Shown one piece after another: positions 1-6,721 of a stretch of 17,993 bases of DNA (positions are counted from its first letter, which is position 1; each line of letters starts with the position of its first letter). Made by a program: the position numbers and the translations under genes. The DNA is taken from the NCBI GenBank assembly GCA_049585815.1, contig JBAVAR010000051.1, positions 1 through 17,993 on the forward strand, written 5' to 3'. The stretch is from DATLSM01 sp049585815 (GTDB lineage Bacteria; Actinomycetota; Thermoleophilia; Solirubrobacterales; 70-9). The notes under the pieces are model-generated. The model saw nothing but the letters and a program-made list of their open reading frames with translations, did not search any database and had not been told where the DNA came from.

Positions 1-56
1 TCTACCATTGGTCGGACGGAAAACAAGCTAAACTCTTGGCTACAAATGAGCGCCTG

Positions 57-94
57 AAAAACCCCCAGCCCCGCATGACGAGCGGGATCGGGGG
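57..94 (-). terminator. Terminator-like hairpin, minus-strand orientation
   Basis: A strong GC-rich hairpin pairs CCCCC (62-66) with GGGGG (90-94) and CCCGC (70-74) with GCGGG (82-86). On the minus strand it is followed directly by five T (complement of A57-A61), the shape of a rho-independent terminator for leftward transcription. On the + strand no T-run follows. No minus-strand gene is recognised just to its right, so it would end an antisense transcript, a small RNA or read-through. The structure is seen directly; its function is inferred. Confidence 0.45.
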
Positions 95-177
95 CGATCA
101 GAGGGCCGGTATTCGGGGTAACTTCGGACTAGCCCAGGCATGAACTGCGCCCGCCAGTTCGCTCGCTGGAGGCGATC

Positions 178-1083
178 GTGGAGGATGCGGCGCGAGTTCT
201 CCCACCCGCGCGGCCTTCGCGAGATGATCTACCGATCGCCGAGCGCCCCACATCCCGCCTGCTGCTCGCCTGCTCGGATCGGCCCGGGCTGATCGCCGCG
301 GTCAGCGGCTTCCTCGCAGAGCATGGACTGAATATCGTCGATGCCGATCAGCATTCCTCCGGTGAGGGCAGGCTGTTCATGCGGATGGTCTTTGACCCGG
401 CCCCTGCCGGGGAGAGCGAGGCGATGCGTCGGCGCTTTCAGCGGGAGGTGGCTGGGCCGCTGGCGATGGAGCACCGCTTTGCTGAGTCGAGTGAGCCAAA
501 GCGATTGGCGATCATGGTCTCACGCGAAGACCACTGTCTCTCAGACCTGCTCTGGCGCTGGCGCAGCGGTGAGCTCAGCGGCGAGGTCGTCGCGGTGATC
601 TCCAACCACCCCGAGCATGCCGACCAGGTCGAGGCGGTGGGCCTTCCCTTCCACCACATCGCGGTTAAGGGGGACAAAAGAGATGGCGCCGAGCGAGAGG
701 CCCTGGAGATTCTTGCGGGAATCGACCTGCTCGTCCTCGCCCGCTACATGCAGGTGCTCTCCCCCGGGTTCCTTGACGCCCTCGGGGCGCCGGCGATCAA
801 TATCCATCACAGCTTCCTGCCCGCCTTCGTCGGCGCCGACCCATACCGGCGGGCCCACGAGCGCGGCGTCAAGCTGATCGGAGCCACCGCCCACTACGTC
901 ACCGAGGAGCTCGACGCCGGCCCGATCATCGACCAGGACGTGACCCGGGTCAGCCATCGCGATGAGGTAGAGGACCTGATGCGAATCGGCCGTGACATCG
1001 AGCGTCTCGTCCTCGCTCGCGCGGTCAAAGCCCACCTTGATGACCGCGTCCTCCTTGATGGTGCGCGCACCGTCGTCTTCTGA
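178..1083 (+). CDS. purU: Formyltetrahydrofolate deformylase (PurU)
   Basis: Hydrolyses 10-formyl-tetrahydrofolate to formate and tetrahydrofolate in the cytoplasm, balancing one-carbon pools and supplying formate for purine synthesis. The 301-residue protein has an N-terminal ACT domain (about 27-100, beginning LLLACSDRPGLIA) and a C-terminal formyltransferase-fold domain (about 108-290). The catalytic triad is visible: N208 and H210 in INIHHSFLP and D246 in LDAGPIID, with the same 38-residue N-to-D spacing as glycinamide ribonucleotide transformylase. The GVKLIGATAHYVT stretch is typical of PurU. About 25 residues precede the ACT domain, slightly longer than usual. The GTG start is chosen because GGAGG (168-172) lies 5 bases upstream. 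That ribosome site could fold with CGCCAG (151-156), which might modulate translation, but this is speculative. The gene converges on the C39-like gene with 9 bases between stop codons. Confidence 0.96.
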   Translation: MEDAARVLPPARPSRDDLPIAERPTSRLLLACSDRPGLIAAVSGFLAEHGLNIVDADQHSSGEGRLFMRMVFDPAPAGESEAMRRRFQREVAGPLAMEHRFAESSEPKRLAIMVSREDHCLSDLLWRWRSGELSGEVVAVISNHPEHADQVEAVGLPFHHIAVKGDKRDGAEREALEILAGIDLLVLARYMQVLSPGFLDALGAPAINIHHSFLPAFVGADPYRRAHERGVKLIGATAHYVTEELDAGPIIDQDVTRVSHRDEVEDLMRIGRDIERLVLARAVKAHLDDRVLLDGARTVVF

Positions 1084-1092
1084 GGTCGCGGT

Positions 1093-2037
1093 TTAGGCGG
1101 CAAGGGCACGGCGACCGAGCGCAGCCCACATCTGTTCGAACTGGGGTCTCGGCCAGGTGAGCCGGCTCCCCGAGAGCGGGTCATTGACGCTGACGCCGGA
1201 CGGGCCGAGGCCGGTGAGGACAACCGCGTGCTCGCCCCAATTGACATGCACCGTTTCACCGGCGGGCGTCTGCCAGGTGGCGAAGGGGCCGTTTGAGAGC
1301 GCCACCCAGGCCAACACCGGGTGCCCGGCGAGAAGAACCCGGTAAAGGGCCGCGGGGCGATCGCCGCTGAGGTCATCGAGAATTACCCCGTGGCGCCGAG
1401 CGAGGGCAGCGATCGGGCCCTGGTATACGCCGAAGCCACCGGCGGGCCCGCCCCCATCCGCGCGGCCGACGAAGCCGCGGCTCGGGTTGCCCCAGATCTC
1501 GGAACCGCTCGCGGAGAGGACCGGGTCCAGGGGTTTGCTGTGGGCGACCTGATCTTGGAGGGTGAGCTGGCCGACCCGCCGGCCCCGGTAGGCGAGAATC
1601 ATCGCAAGGGCGGTTGCCTCGCAGTCATCGCGCAGCGCCTGCTTGATCAGCGGGACCCGAATCGAGGCCGACAGCGGCCGCTCACCGACGACGACCGAGC
1701 CCCCTCCCGCGTGCAGCGCTCGCTCAAGGGAGGCGAGCAGGCCCTGGCGGCGGATTTCGAACTTCAGGGTGGCCGGGCCGCGGTGCACGGTGCGGGCCGC
1801 GGGTACCTCGCCGGCCAACGTCGAGACCGCCCGGGCTCCCCGCGGGCCTTCGAGGTGACGCTGTGCCAGCACCCGGCCCCCCAGGCTGACGCGGAGGAAT
1901 CTGGGTGCACTCCGGCCCGCGCGGGAATCCCCACCCCCACCGGAGATCGCGAGCACCGCGAGCGCCACCACGCCGCACAGTGCCGCGAGCGCGACGGCGC
2001 GACGGCGCGCGATGGCGCGACGGCTGCCCGGCATCAT
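1093..2037 (-). CDS. Exported C39-type cysteine peptidase-like protein
   Basis: A 314-residue protein with a basic N-terminus and one hydrophobic segment (about 15-31, ALAALCGVVALAVLAIS), so probably membrane-anchored or secreted. After a middle region, the C-terminal half resembles the peptidase C39-like (papain-fold) family. C139 lies in RDDCEATALAMIL, followed by a WGNPSRGFVG segment, H270 in NWGEHAVVLTG and D286 in VNDPLSG: a complete Cys-His-Asp set in family order. C39 domains cleave double-glycine leaders of peptides, but many stand-alone members have no known substrate, and no ABC exporter or precursor peptide is nearby. The ATG at 2037 is chosen because it overlaps the TGA of the upstream methyltransferase as ATGA, implying translational coupling; a second ATG follows at 2034. 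Family call fairly firm, role unknown. Confidence 0.8.
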   Translation of the reverse strand: MMPGSRRAIARRRAVALAALCGVVALAVLAISGGGGDSRAGRSAPRFLRVSLGGRVLAQRHLEGPRGARAVSTLAGEVPAARTVHRGPATLKFEIRRQGLLASLERALHAGGGSVVVGERPLSASIRVPLIKQALRDDCEATALAMILAYRGRRVGQLTLQDQVAHSKPLDPVLSASGSEIWGNPSRGFVGRADGGGPAGGFGVYQGPIAALARRHGVILDDLSGDRPAALYRVLLAGHPVLAWVALSNGPFATWQTPAGETVHVNWGEHAVVLTGLGPSGVSVNDPLSGSRLTWPRPQFEQMWAALGRRALAA

Positions 2038-2753
2038 CCCGGCTTTTTGGCAGAGGCGATGCCGCCCTCGTGGGCGAGGGTCTTGACCGTGACCTCGATG
2101 AAGCCAGCCTCGGTGAGAGCCTCCCGCCACCACCCCGCCGGTGCCGGGTGCTCACCGGTGAGGGTCAGCAGGCGGAGGGCGTTGCGGGCAAGGCGCAGGA
2201 GGCCGGCCGGGCCCCGCCTGATCATCGCCGCCGCCTTGGAGGCGATCACGCTGCGGTCACGCCTGCTGGTCGGGTGCATGCCGAACATCATGTCTGCGAA
2301 CACCAGCCGACCTCCAGGCGCCAGCACCCGGTAGATCTCCTCGAGACTGCGTCGCTTTCCCGCCCGACCGAGGTGGTGGAAGCAGTAGTTGGAGACGACC
2401 AGGTCCACCGACTCAACTTCGAGCGGGAGGCTCTCTGCGGAGGCCACCAGGGGGTGGACGTCTGCCAGAGCCCTCTCCTTCACAAGGGTGCGCAGATGCT
2501 CGACCATCGCAATCGAGTTGTCGATCGCCCAGACGCTCGCGACCCGCTCTGAGAGTGCCAGCGCCAAGAGGCCGGTGCCGGTGCCGATATCGATCGCACG
2601 ATCGGTGCTGAGCGGCTTTGCCCGGTCGAGAATTTGGTCGCGCAGCGCCCTAAATCCGGGCGTGCGAGAGAGCTGATCGGCATGCAGCACATGGCGATCC
2701 CAGTCCTTGCGGAAGAGGCCCACGCCCAGAGAGTGCTGCTCGCTTGCCACCAC
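2034..2753 (-). CDS. Class I SAM-dependent methyltransferase
   Basis: A 239-residue cytoplasmic methyltransferase of the UbiE/Methyltransf_11 type. Motif I is AIDIGTGTGLLAL (53-65, binds S-adenosylmethionine). The acidic end of beta-2 is in WAIDNS (75-80), followed by a FHHL segment (125-128) and the post-motif LAPGGRLVFADM (144-155). The substrate cannot be read from sequence; menaquinone/ubiquinone, lipid or small-molecule methylation are all possible. The start is GTG at 2753. A second GTG follows immediately at 2750 and sits 7 bases after the GAGGG ribosome site, so it may be the true start. It is the first gene of a two-gene unit, overlapping the C39-like gene by 4 bases. The upstream 183 bases contain a nested inverted repeat (2793-2834) that could be its operator. 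Confidence 0.9.
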   Translation of the reverse strand: MVASEQHSLGVGLFRKDWDRHVLHADQLSRTPGFRALRDQILDRAKPLSTDRAIDIGTGTGLLALALSERVASVWAIDNSIAMVEHLRTLVKERALADVHPLVASAESLPLEVESVDLVVSNYCFHHLGRAGKRRSLEEIYRVLAPGGRLVFADMMFGMHPTSRRDRSVIASKAAAMIRRGPAGLLRLARNALRLLTLTGEHPAPAGWWREALTEAGFIEVTVKTLAHEGGIASAKKPG

Positions 2754-2792
2754 GACACCCTCGGCAGGCCCCTTAAGCGAACGGTTATCGCC

Positions 2793-2834
2793 GCCTAAGT
2801 TGAGTGCTAAGCCGCGGTTAGAAAAAACTTAGGC
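2793..2834. repeat. Nested inverted repeat, possible operator
   Basis: A perfect 9-base inverted repeat, GCCTAAGTT (2793-2801) and AACTTAGGC (2826-2834), encloses a second one, CTAA (2807-2810) and TTAG (2818-2821), around a CCGCGG core. It lies about 40-80 bases upstream of the methyltransferase start and downstream of ssrA. No T-run follows the outer stem, so it is not a standard terminator. A regulator binding site or mRNA hairpin is a reasonable guess. The symmetry is seen directly; function is inferred. Confidence 0.5.
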
Positions 2835-2936
2835 AGGGATTGGCCGGACTGGGTCGAGTGCCGGGCTTGGTTGGCGCCGCTGTCCAGCCCAGAGCCGCCA
2901 CCGGCCGCCCTTCAGAAAATAGGCGCCATCAAAAAG

Positions 2937-3294
2937 TGGAGGCGGTGGGATTCGAACCCACATCCGCGGTCGCGATGCGAAGGTCTCTACAGGCATAGCC
3001 GACGCTTGGTTCTCGTCTCCCGGGGTCCGCGTCGGCCGGCACTGCGGGAGACAGAGCCCTCTTTAATTTCCCCGGGCAGACGGGGCGATCTACCCGAGTA
3101 AGCCCGCTTCTGAAGCCGGTGCCCCTCCCCGCGGGCGAGGGAGGACCGACTCTCATCGCTTAGCTTCTAACTAAGCGGCGAGGGCGAACTCATGGTCCGC
3201 ACGTATTGGTTTTTGCCGGTGTTTCACGAGGCCTCCGGCAACCTCGACCTGCAACCTTTCGCACGGATCGACCACGTCGAAGCCTGTCGCCCCC
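2937..3294 (-). ncRNA. ssrA: Transfer-messenger RNA (tmRNA)
   Basis: tmRNA rescues ribosomes stalled on broken mRNAs and adds a degradation tag, working with SmpB (encoded at 6722-7198). The 5' end GGGGGCG (3294-3288) pairs with CGCCTCC (2944-2938) to form the 7-bp acceptor stem, including the G3-U70 wobble read by alanyl-tRNA synthetase. The 5' GGCTTCGAC box and a T-arm GTGGG-TTCGAAT-CCCAC are present. A73 is at 2937, but the next bases are CTTTTT, so CCA is not encoded and must be added by nucleotidyltransferase. Length is about 358 nt, normal for one-piece tmRNA. The tag reading frame lies at 3200-3171. Divergent from the oxidoreductase gene. Confidence 0.97.
3171..3200 (-). other. tmRNA tag-peptide reading frame (ADHEFALAA)
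   Basis: The tag frame reads GCG GAC CAT GAG TTC GCC CTC GCC GCT TAG, encoding ADHEFALAA followed by a stop. With the alanine carried by tmRNA, the added tag would be AADHEFALAA. The resume codon is inferred from the stretch CAATACGT just before it, which resembles, as I remember it, the AATAAGT that precedes the resume codon in Streptomyces tmRNA. The ALAA ending is the usual ClpXP-type degron. The other two frames either hit an early stop or lack a hydrophobic degron end. Confidence 0.85.
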
Positions 3295-3296
3295 GT

Positions 3297-3326
3297 GCTA
3301 TATGTCCGCCAATTGTACGGTGTCGG
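3297..3326 (-). promoter_or_regulatory. Possible ssrA promoter, overlapping divergent gene
   Basis: On the minus strand, CCGACA (3326-3321) and TATAGC (3302-3297), or the overlapping CATATA (3304-3299), are spaced 16-18 bases apart just before the tmRNA 5' end. Read on the + strand the same core gives TATATG (3299-3304), placed to serve the oxidoreductase gene. These are matches by eye to a sigma-70 consensus only. Confidence 0.35.
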
Positions 3327-3338
3327 GCAGAGGTGGCC

Positions 3339-4715
3339 ATGAGGGAAAGGGAATACGACGCGATCGTGCTCGGGGCCGGGCCCGCCGGTGAGGTCTGCGC
3401 CGGGCGGCTCGCCGAAGGTGGCATGGAGGTGGCGATTGTCGAGCAGCACCTGGTCGGCGGCGAGTGCTCCTATTACGCCTGCATGCCATCGAAGGCCCTG
3501 TTGCGCCCCGCCGATCTGCTGGCCGAGGCGCGACGGTTGCCGGGTGTCGCCGAGGCGCTCTGCGCAGAGCTTGACGCCCAGGCCGTTCTCGACCGCCGCG
3601 ACGAGGTGATCCACAACCTCGATGACTCAGCGCAGCTTCCCTGGCTGAAGCAGCGGGGGGTCGAGCTCTTCCGCGGGGAGGGCAGGTTCGACGGCGAGCG
3701 GCGGATCGTGGTCGGCGAGCTGGCGCTGGCGGCGCGGCGGGCCGTTGTCGTTGCGACCGGCACCGGCGCGGCGATGCCACCAATCGAGGGTCTTGACTCG
3801 GTGACGGCATGGAACAACCGCCAGGGGACCACCGCAAAGCAGGTTCCCCCCAGCATGGTCGTCCTCGGCGGCGGTCCGGTCGGCTGCGAGCTGGCACAGG
3901 CATGGTCGAGCCTCGGCACCTCGGTATCCCTGATCGAGGGAGAGGGACGGCTGTTGCCGCGCGAGGAGCCCTTCGCCGGCGAGGAAGTCGCAGCGGCGCT
4001 ACGCGATACCCACGGCGTCGATGTGCGAACCGGGATCCTCGCCCGGCGGGTCTCCGGCACCGGAGATGGCGTGGAGGTCGCGTTGAGTGATGAGGACGTG
4101 GTCAAGGCAGCCCAGATCCTGGTCGCCGTCGGGCGTCGGCCGCGCAGCGCAGGACTCGGGCTGGAGGACTTTGGGGTCGAGCCGGGGCGCGGAGGCTTTC
4201 TGCAAACCGATGACCGGTTGCGGGTCGGCGGGCGCGAGTGCCTTTACGCGATCGGCGACGTCAATGGCAGGGCATTGCTAACCCACATGGGCAAGTACCA
4301 GGCCTGGGTCGCCGCCGAAAACCTGCTCGGGCGAGATGTCGAGGCGATCGCCGAAGCAATCGGCTCACCCCGCGTCACCTTCACTGATCCACAAGTCGCC
4401 GCGATCGGCGTGACGCTCGCAGGGGCAGAGGAGGCCGGGGTCAAGGCCCGGGCCGTCGACGTCGCGACCGACGGCACGCCGGGGGCCAGCTTCCAGGGAC
4501 GGGGCACCGGCGGCACTTCCCGGATCGTCGTCGATGAGAGTCGGGGGACGATCATCGGGGCCACCTTCAGCGGCTTTGATACCGCCGACTTCCTCCACGC
4601 GGCGACGATTGCGGTGGTGGGAGAGGTACCGATCACCCGGATTCGCCACGCGGTGGCGGCTTACCCGACACGCAGCGAGGTTTGGCTCAAGTTGCTGGAG
4701 GCCTACGGAATCTGA
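3339..4715 (+). CDS. FAD/NAD(P)-dependent disulfide oxidoreductase (Lpd-like)
   Basis: A 458-residue member of the class I pyridine nucleotide-disulfide oxidoreductases (dihydrolipoamide dehydrogenase, mercuric reductase). It has the FAD motif GAGPAG (12-17), the redox pair C43/C48 in CSYYACMPSK, the NAD(P) motif GGGPVGCE (177-184), the second FAD motif AIGD (304-307) and a C-terminal dimer domain. In true Lpd the C-terminal dyad is His-x4-Glu; here the motif reads AYPTRSE, so Y442 replaces His while E447 remains. It is therefore unlikely to be a standard lipoamide dehydrogenase, and no 2-oxoacid dehydrogenase genes are nearby. The substrate is unknown. ATG at 3339 is chosen because AGAGG (3329-3333) is 5 bases upstream; the in-frame ATG at 3192 would lie inside ssrA. 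Confidence 0.92.
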   Translation: MREREYDAIVLGAGPAGEVCAGRLAEGGMEVAIVEQHLVGGECSYYACMPSKALLRPADLLAEARRLPGVAEALCAELDAQAVLDRRDEVIHNLDDSAQLPWLKQRGVELFRGEGRFDGERRIVVGELALAARRAVVVATGTGAAMPPIEGLDSVTAWNNRQGTTAKQVPPSMVVLGGGPVGCELAQAWSSLGTSVSLIEGEGRLLPREEPFAGEEVAAALRDTHGVDVRTGILARRVSGTGDGVEVALSDEDVVKAAQILVAVGRRPRSAGLGLEDFGVEPGRGGFLQTDDRLRVGGRECLYAIGDVNGRALLTHMGKYQAWVAAENLLGRDVEAIAEAIGSPRVTFTDPQVAAIGVTLAGAEEAGVKARAVDVATDGTPGASFQGRGTGGTSRIVVDESRGTIIGATFSGFDTADFLHAATIAVVGEVPITRIRHAVAAYPTRSEVWLKLLEAYGI

Positions 4716-4738
4716 GCGCTGCGCCGCCGATGAATCGC

Positions 4739-4765
4739 CCGCTCGTCCCTCAGACGGTCGAGCGG
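4739..4765. terminator. Hairpin between convergent genes
   Basis: CCGCTCG (4739-4745) and CGAGCGG (4759-4765) form a perfect 7-bp stem with a 13-base loop, spanning the stop codon of the HhH gene just after the oxidoreductase stop. No clear T-run follows on either strand, so it is at best a weak bidirectional terminator. Confidence 0.3.
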
Positions 4766-6636
4766 CGCTTCAGGTCTTCGAGGACCTCCGGCGGAAATCC
4801 CGCGACCTGATCGAGGTCATCGACTGACTGGAAGCGACCGAGGCGCTCGCGATGGGCTAGCAGCCGTGTCGCCTGGGTGACCGTGAGGTCATAGCCGCGC
4901 AGCTGCTCGAAGGTGACCGTGTTGAGATCGATCGCCGCCCCCGGCTGACCGACGGCCGCGGGCGGAAACTCGGGCTGGGGTGTGGGTGGCGTTGGCGGCT
5001 GCTGGATCGGAGTTGGCGGCTGCTGGATCGGAGTCGGCGGCTGCTGGGTCGCGGTCAGGGGCGGGGAGATGGGTGGCGGTGGCTGGGAGACGGCGGCTGG
5101 ATCGGGCGTTGGCGGCGGGAAGGGATGCGCCGGCTCGGGCTGCGCCGGCTCGGGCGGGGGAGGTGGAGGCGGCACGGCAGCCGCCGGAGTTGGGTTTGGC
5201 GTTGGCGGCGCTGGCGGCACAGCCTGAGGTGGTTGGGGGGGCTGGGGTAGGCCAGCCCCGACCTGTTGAACGGAGTCAACGACCGCCCGCTCTGCCTCGG
5301 CGGCGCGACGCTCGGCCTCGCGGGCGCGCTCCTCCGCCTCGGCGACGCTTTCCTGCATCTCGTGCAGCCGTTGCTGTCGCTTGTCCTCTTCGGCTTTCAG
5401 TTGCGCGAGGCGCTCGGCTTCGGCGGCCCGGCGCTCGGCAGCTTTGGTGCGCTCCTCGATCTGGCGCAGGCGCTCCTGTGCTTCCTCCATCGATCGGTCG
5501 ATCGCGACGTGCTCCTCCTGCAGGAGCTGCTCAGCCGTCTCCAGGTCGGCCGGCGGAGCGGTGGGTGGGGAGAGGTCGACGGCCGCGGGCGGGGGCGAAT
5601 GCGGTTCGGACCCGATCGGGGGCACAGCCTCCATGCTCTGCGTGATCTGGCTCGCCTGAGCACGGGACTCGCGGCCTTCGGCCTCGCGCTGAAGGCGTTC
5701 GGCCTCCTGGATTCGGCGATCCGCCTCAGCCCGGATTCGCTCCTCCTCGTGCTGGATCTCCTCCACCTTGCCGCGGACCCGCTCTTCCGCAACGGCCGGA
5801 TCATAAGTTCCTGGCGCCGGCGGGGGACCGGGCGCGCTGGGCGGCGGCGGTGCTGGAGCCGGTGCGAGGGCGCCGGGCACCTGCACCTGGGGTGGGAGCT
5901 GACCGGGGGGGGAAACGAGGGGCTGCGGTGGGGCCTGGGGCGCCGTTGAGCCGAGCGGCGCCCCTCCTTGGCGCAGTAGCTCTCGCTCCTGCTGTGCTCG
6001 CGCTGCAGTCAGTTTTCGCTCAGCCTTTGCCGCCCCCTTGCGCCGACGCCGCTCTTCGGCATTACCGATGCCAAAGAGCCCCCTGCGAGATGACTTTGGG
6101 GTCGTGGCGGCGGCCGCTGCGGGGGCAAGCGGGGCGCCGGGCACGGGAACCGCCGCTTGTGGCTGTTGAGTCTGTTGGGCAGGGGGCGGGAGAGGTTTGC
6201 CGGTGCGTCGGGCGACCCGCTCTTCCTTGCGGCGTTTGGCCGCCTCCTGGCGTTGTTGTCGCTGCTGCAGGCGAGCCGCGCGCTGCTGTTCGCGGGCCAC
6301 CTGTCTTTTTTGCTGCGCGCTCTGGGGGGCGGCGGCGGGTGTCGGAGAGGGGGGTGCCGGCGCCATCGGGGAAGGGGCGACCGCGGCGGGAAGCGGGGGC
6401 TGGTCGGGAGATTTTTGTTTTGCCGCCTTCGCCTTGTTGCGGCGCTGGGTGATGCTGACGACGAGTAGCAGGATCAAGATCGCGACGACGAGGGCGGCGA
6501 CGAAGTACTCGGTGTGGTTGCTCACGTAGTTTCCGGCCTTATTGGGAAACGATTCGGCCGCGGCCTGGGCAGGGAGGACCAAGGCCACCGAGATGAGCGC
6601 GGCAACGCCCGACAGCGAGAGCAAACGGGTGCGCAT
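4750..6636 (-). CDS. Membrane protein with Pro-rich coiled coil and C-terminal HhH
   Basis: A 628-residue protein of unknown function. It has a signal-like N-terminus (1-27, ending PAQAAA), a transmembrane segment (about 44-63, YFVAALVVAILILLLVVSI) and a basic Lys/Gln/Arg-rich region. A long stretch of Pro/Ala linkers alternates with charged helices rich in Glu/Arg, probably coiled coil. It ends in a helix-hairpin-helix domain (about 567-628) beginning IDLNTVTFEQL and containing FQSVDDLDQVAGF. Such HhH domains occur in ComEA and bind DNA or proteins. A membrane-tethered DNA- or partner-binding role is possible but unproven. ATG at 6636 is chosen for the signal sequence it opens and the AAAGGA 11 bases upstream; longer starts would run into smpB. 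It lies 85 bases after smpB and may be the last gene of that operon. Confidence 0.78.
   Translation of the reverse strand: MRTRLLSLSGVAALISVALVLPAQAAAESFPNKAGNYVSNHTEYFVAALVVAILILLLVVSITQRRNKAKAAKQKSPDQPPLPAAVAPSPMAPAPPSPTPAAAPQSAQQKRQVAREQQRAARLQQRQQRQEAAKRRKEERVARRTGKPLPPPAQQTQQPQAAVPVPGAPLAPAAAAATTPKSSRRGLFGIGNAEERRRRKGAAKAERKLTAARAQQERELLRQGGAPLGSTAPQAPPQPLVSPPGQLPPQVQVPGALAPAPAPPPPSAPGPPPAPGTYDPAVAEERVRGKVEEIQHEEERIRAEADRRIQEAERLQREAEGRESRAQASQITQSMEAVPPIGSEPHSPPPAAVDLSPPTAPPADLETAEQLLQEEHVAIDRSMEEAQERLRQIEERTKAAERRAAEAERLAQLKAEEDKRQQRLHEMQESVAEAEERAREAERRAAEAERAVVDSVQQVGAGLPQPPQPPQAVPPAPPTPNPTPAAAVPPPPPPPEPAQPEPAHPFPPPTPDPAAVSQPPPPISPPLTATQQPPTPIQQPPTPIQQPPTPPTPQPEFPPAAVGQPGAAIDLNTVTFEQLRGYDLTVTQATRLLAHRERLGRFQSVDDLDQVAGFPPEVLEDLKRRSTV
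4991..5053 (-). repeat. Tandem 21-base repeat coding for PIQQPPT units
   Basis: Two identical 21-base copies (4991-5011 and 5012-5032) are followed by a diverged third (5033-5053). On the minus strand they encode the seven-residue unit PIQQPPT in the proline-rich linker just before the HhH domain. Exact copies suggest recent slippage and a variable linker length. Confidence 0.9.
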
Positions 6637-6721
6637 TCCGCTCAATCCTTTCACGTGATCCGGCGTATGCAAGCCCATCCCCCACCGTCGTCTCGGCCAA
6701 TGTTCGATTCCGGCCCCGCCC

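Noticed and set aside
1..177. A folate or glycine riboswitch upstream of purU
   Set aside because: Looked for because purU is a one-carbon gene; I could not find the conserved cores of either class, only the minus-strand hairpin and a small fold near the ribosome site.
2871..3156. Small open frames on both strands over 2871-3156
   Set aside because: They overlap the tmRNA gene and its 3' flank; the T-arm and acceptor stem explain the sequence.
3191..3220. Alternative tmRNA tag starting GCA AAA ACC AAT ACG
   Set aside because: This frame meets TGA after eight codons and lacks the ALAA degron; the ADHEFALAA frame has both the degron and a resume context similar to known tmRNAs.
3192..3338. 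A 49-residue N-terminal extension of the oxidoreductase
   Set aside because: It would be read through the tmRNA gene, lies before the FAD-binding N-terminus and lacks a ribosome site; ATG 3339 has a good one.
4991..5053. Tandem repeat as a CRISPR array
   Set aside because: The units are directly adjacent without spacers and keep the coding frame.
4980..5949. Glycine-rich and other + strand frames over the HhH gene
   Set aside because: They are shadows of the Pro/Gln/Glu-rich coding sequence on the minus strand.
6637..6721. Terminator between smpB and the HhH gene
   Set aside because: No stable hairpin with a T-run was seen; the HhH gene may be co-transcribed with smpB.
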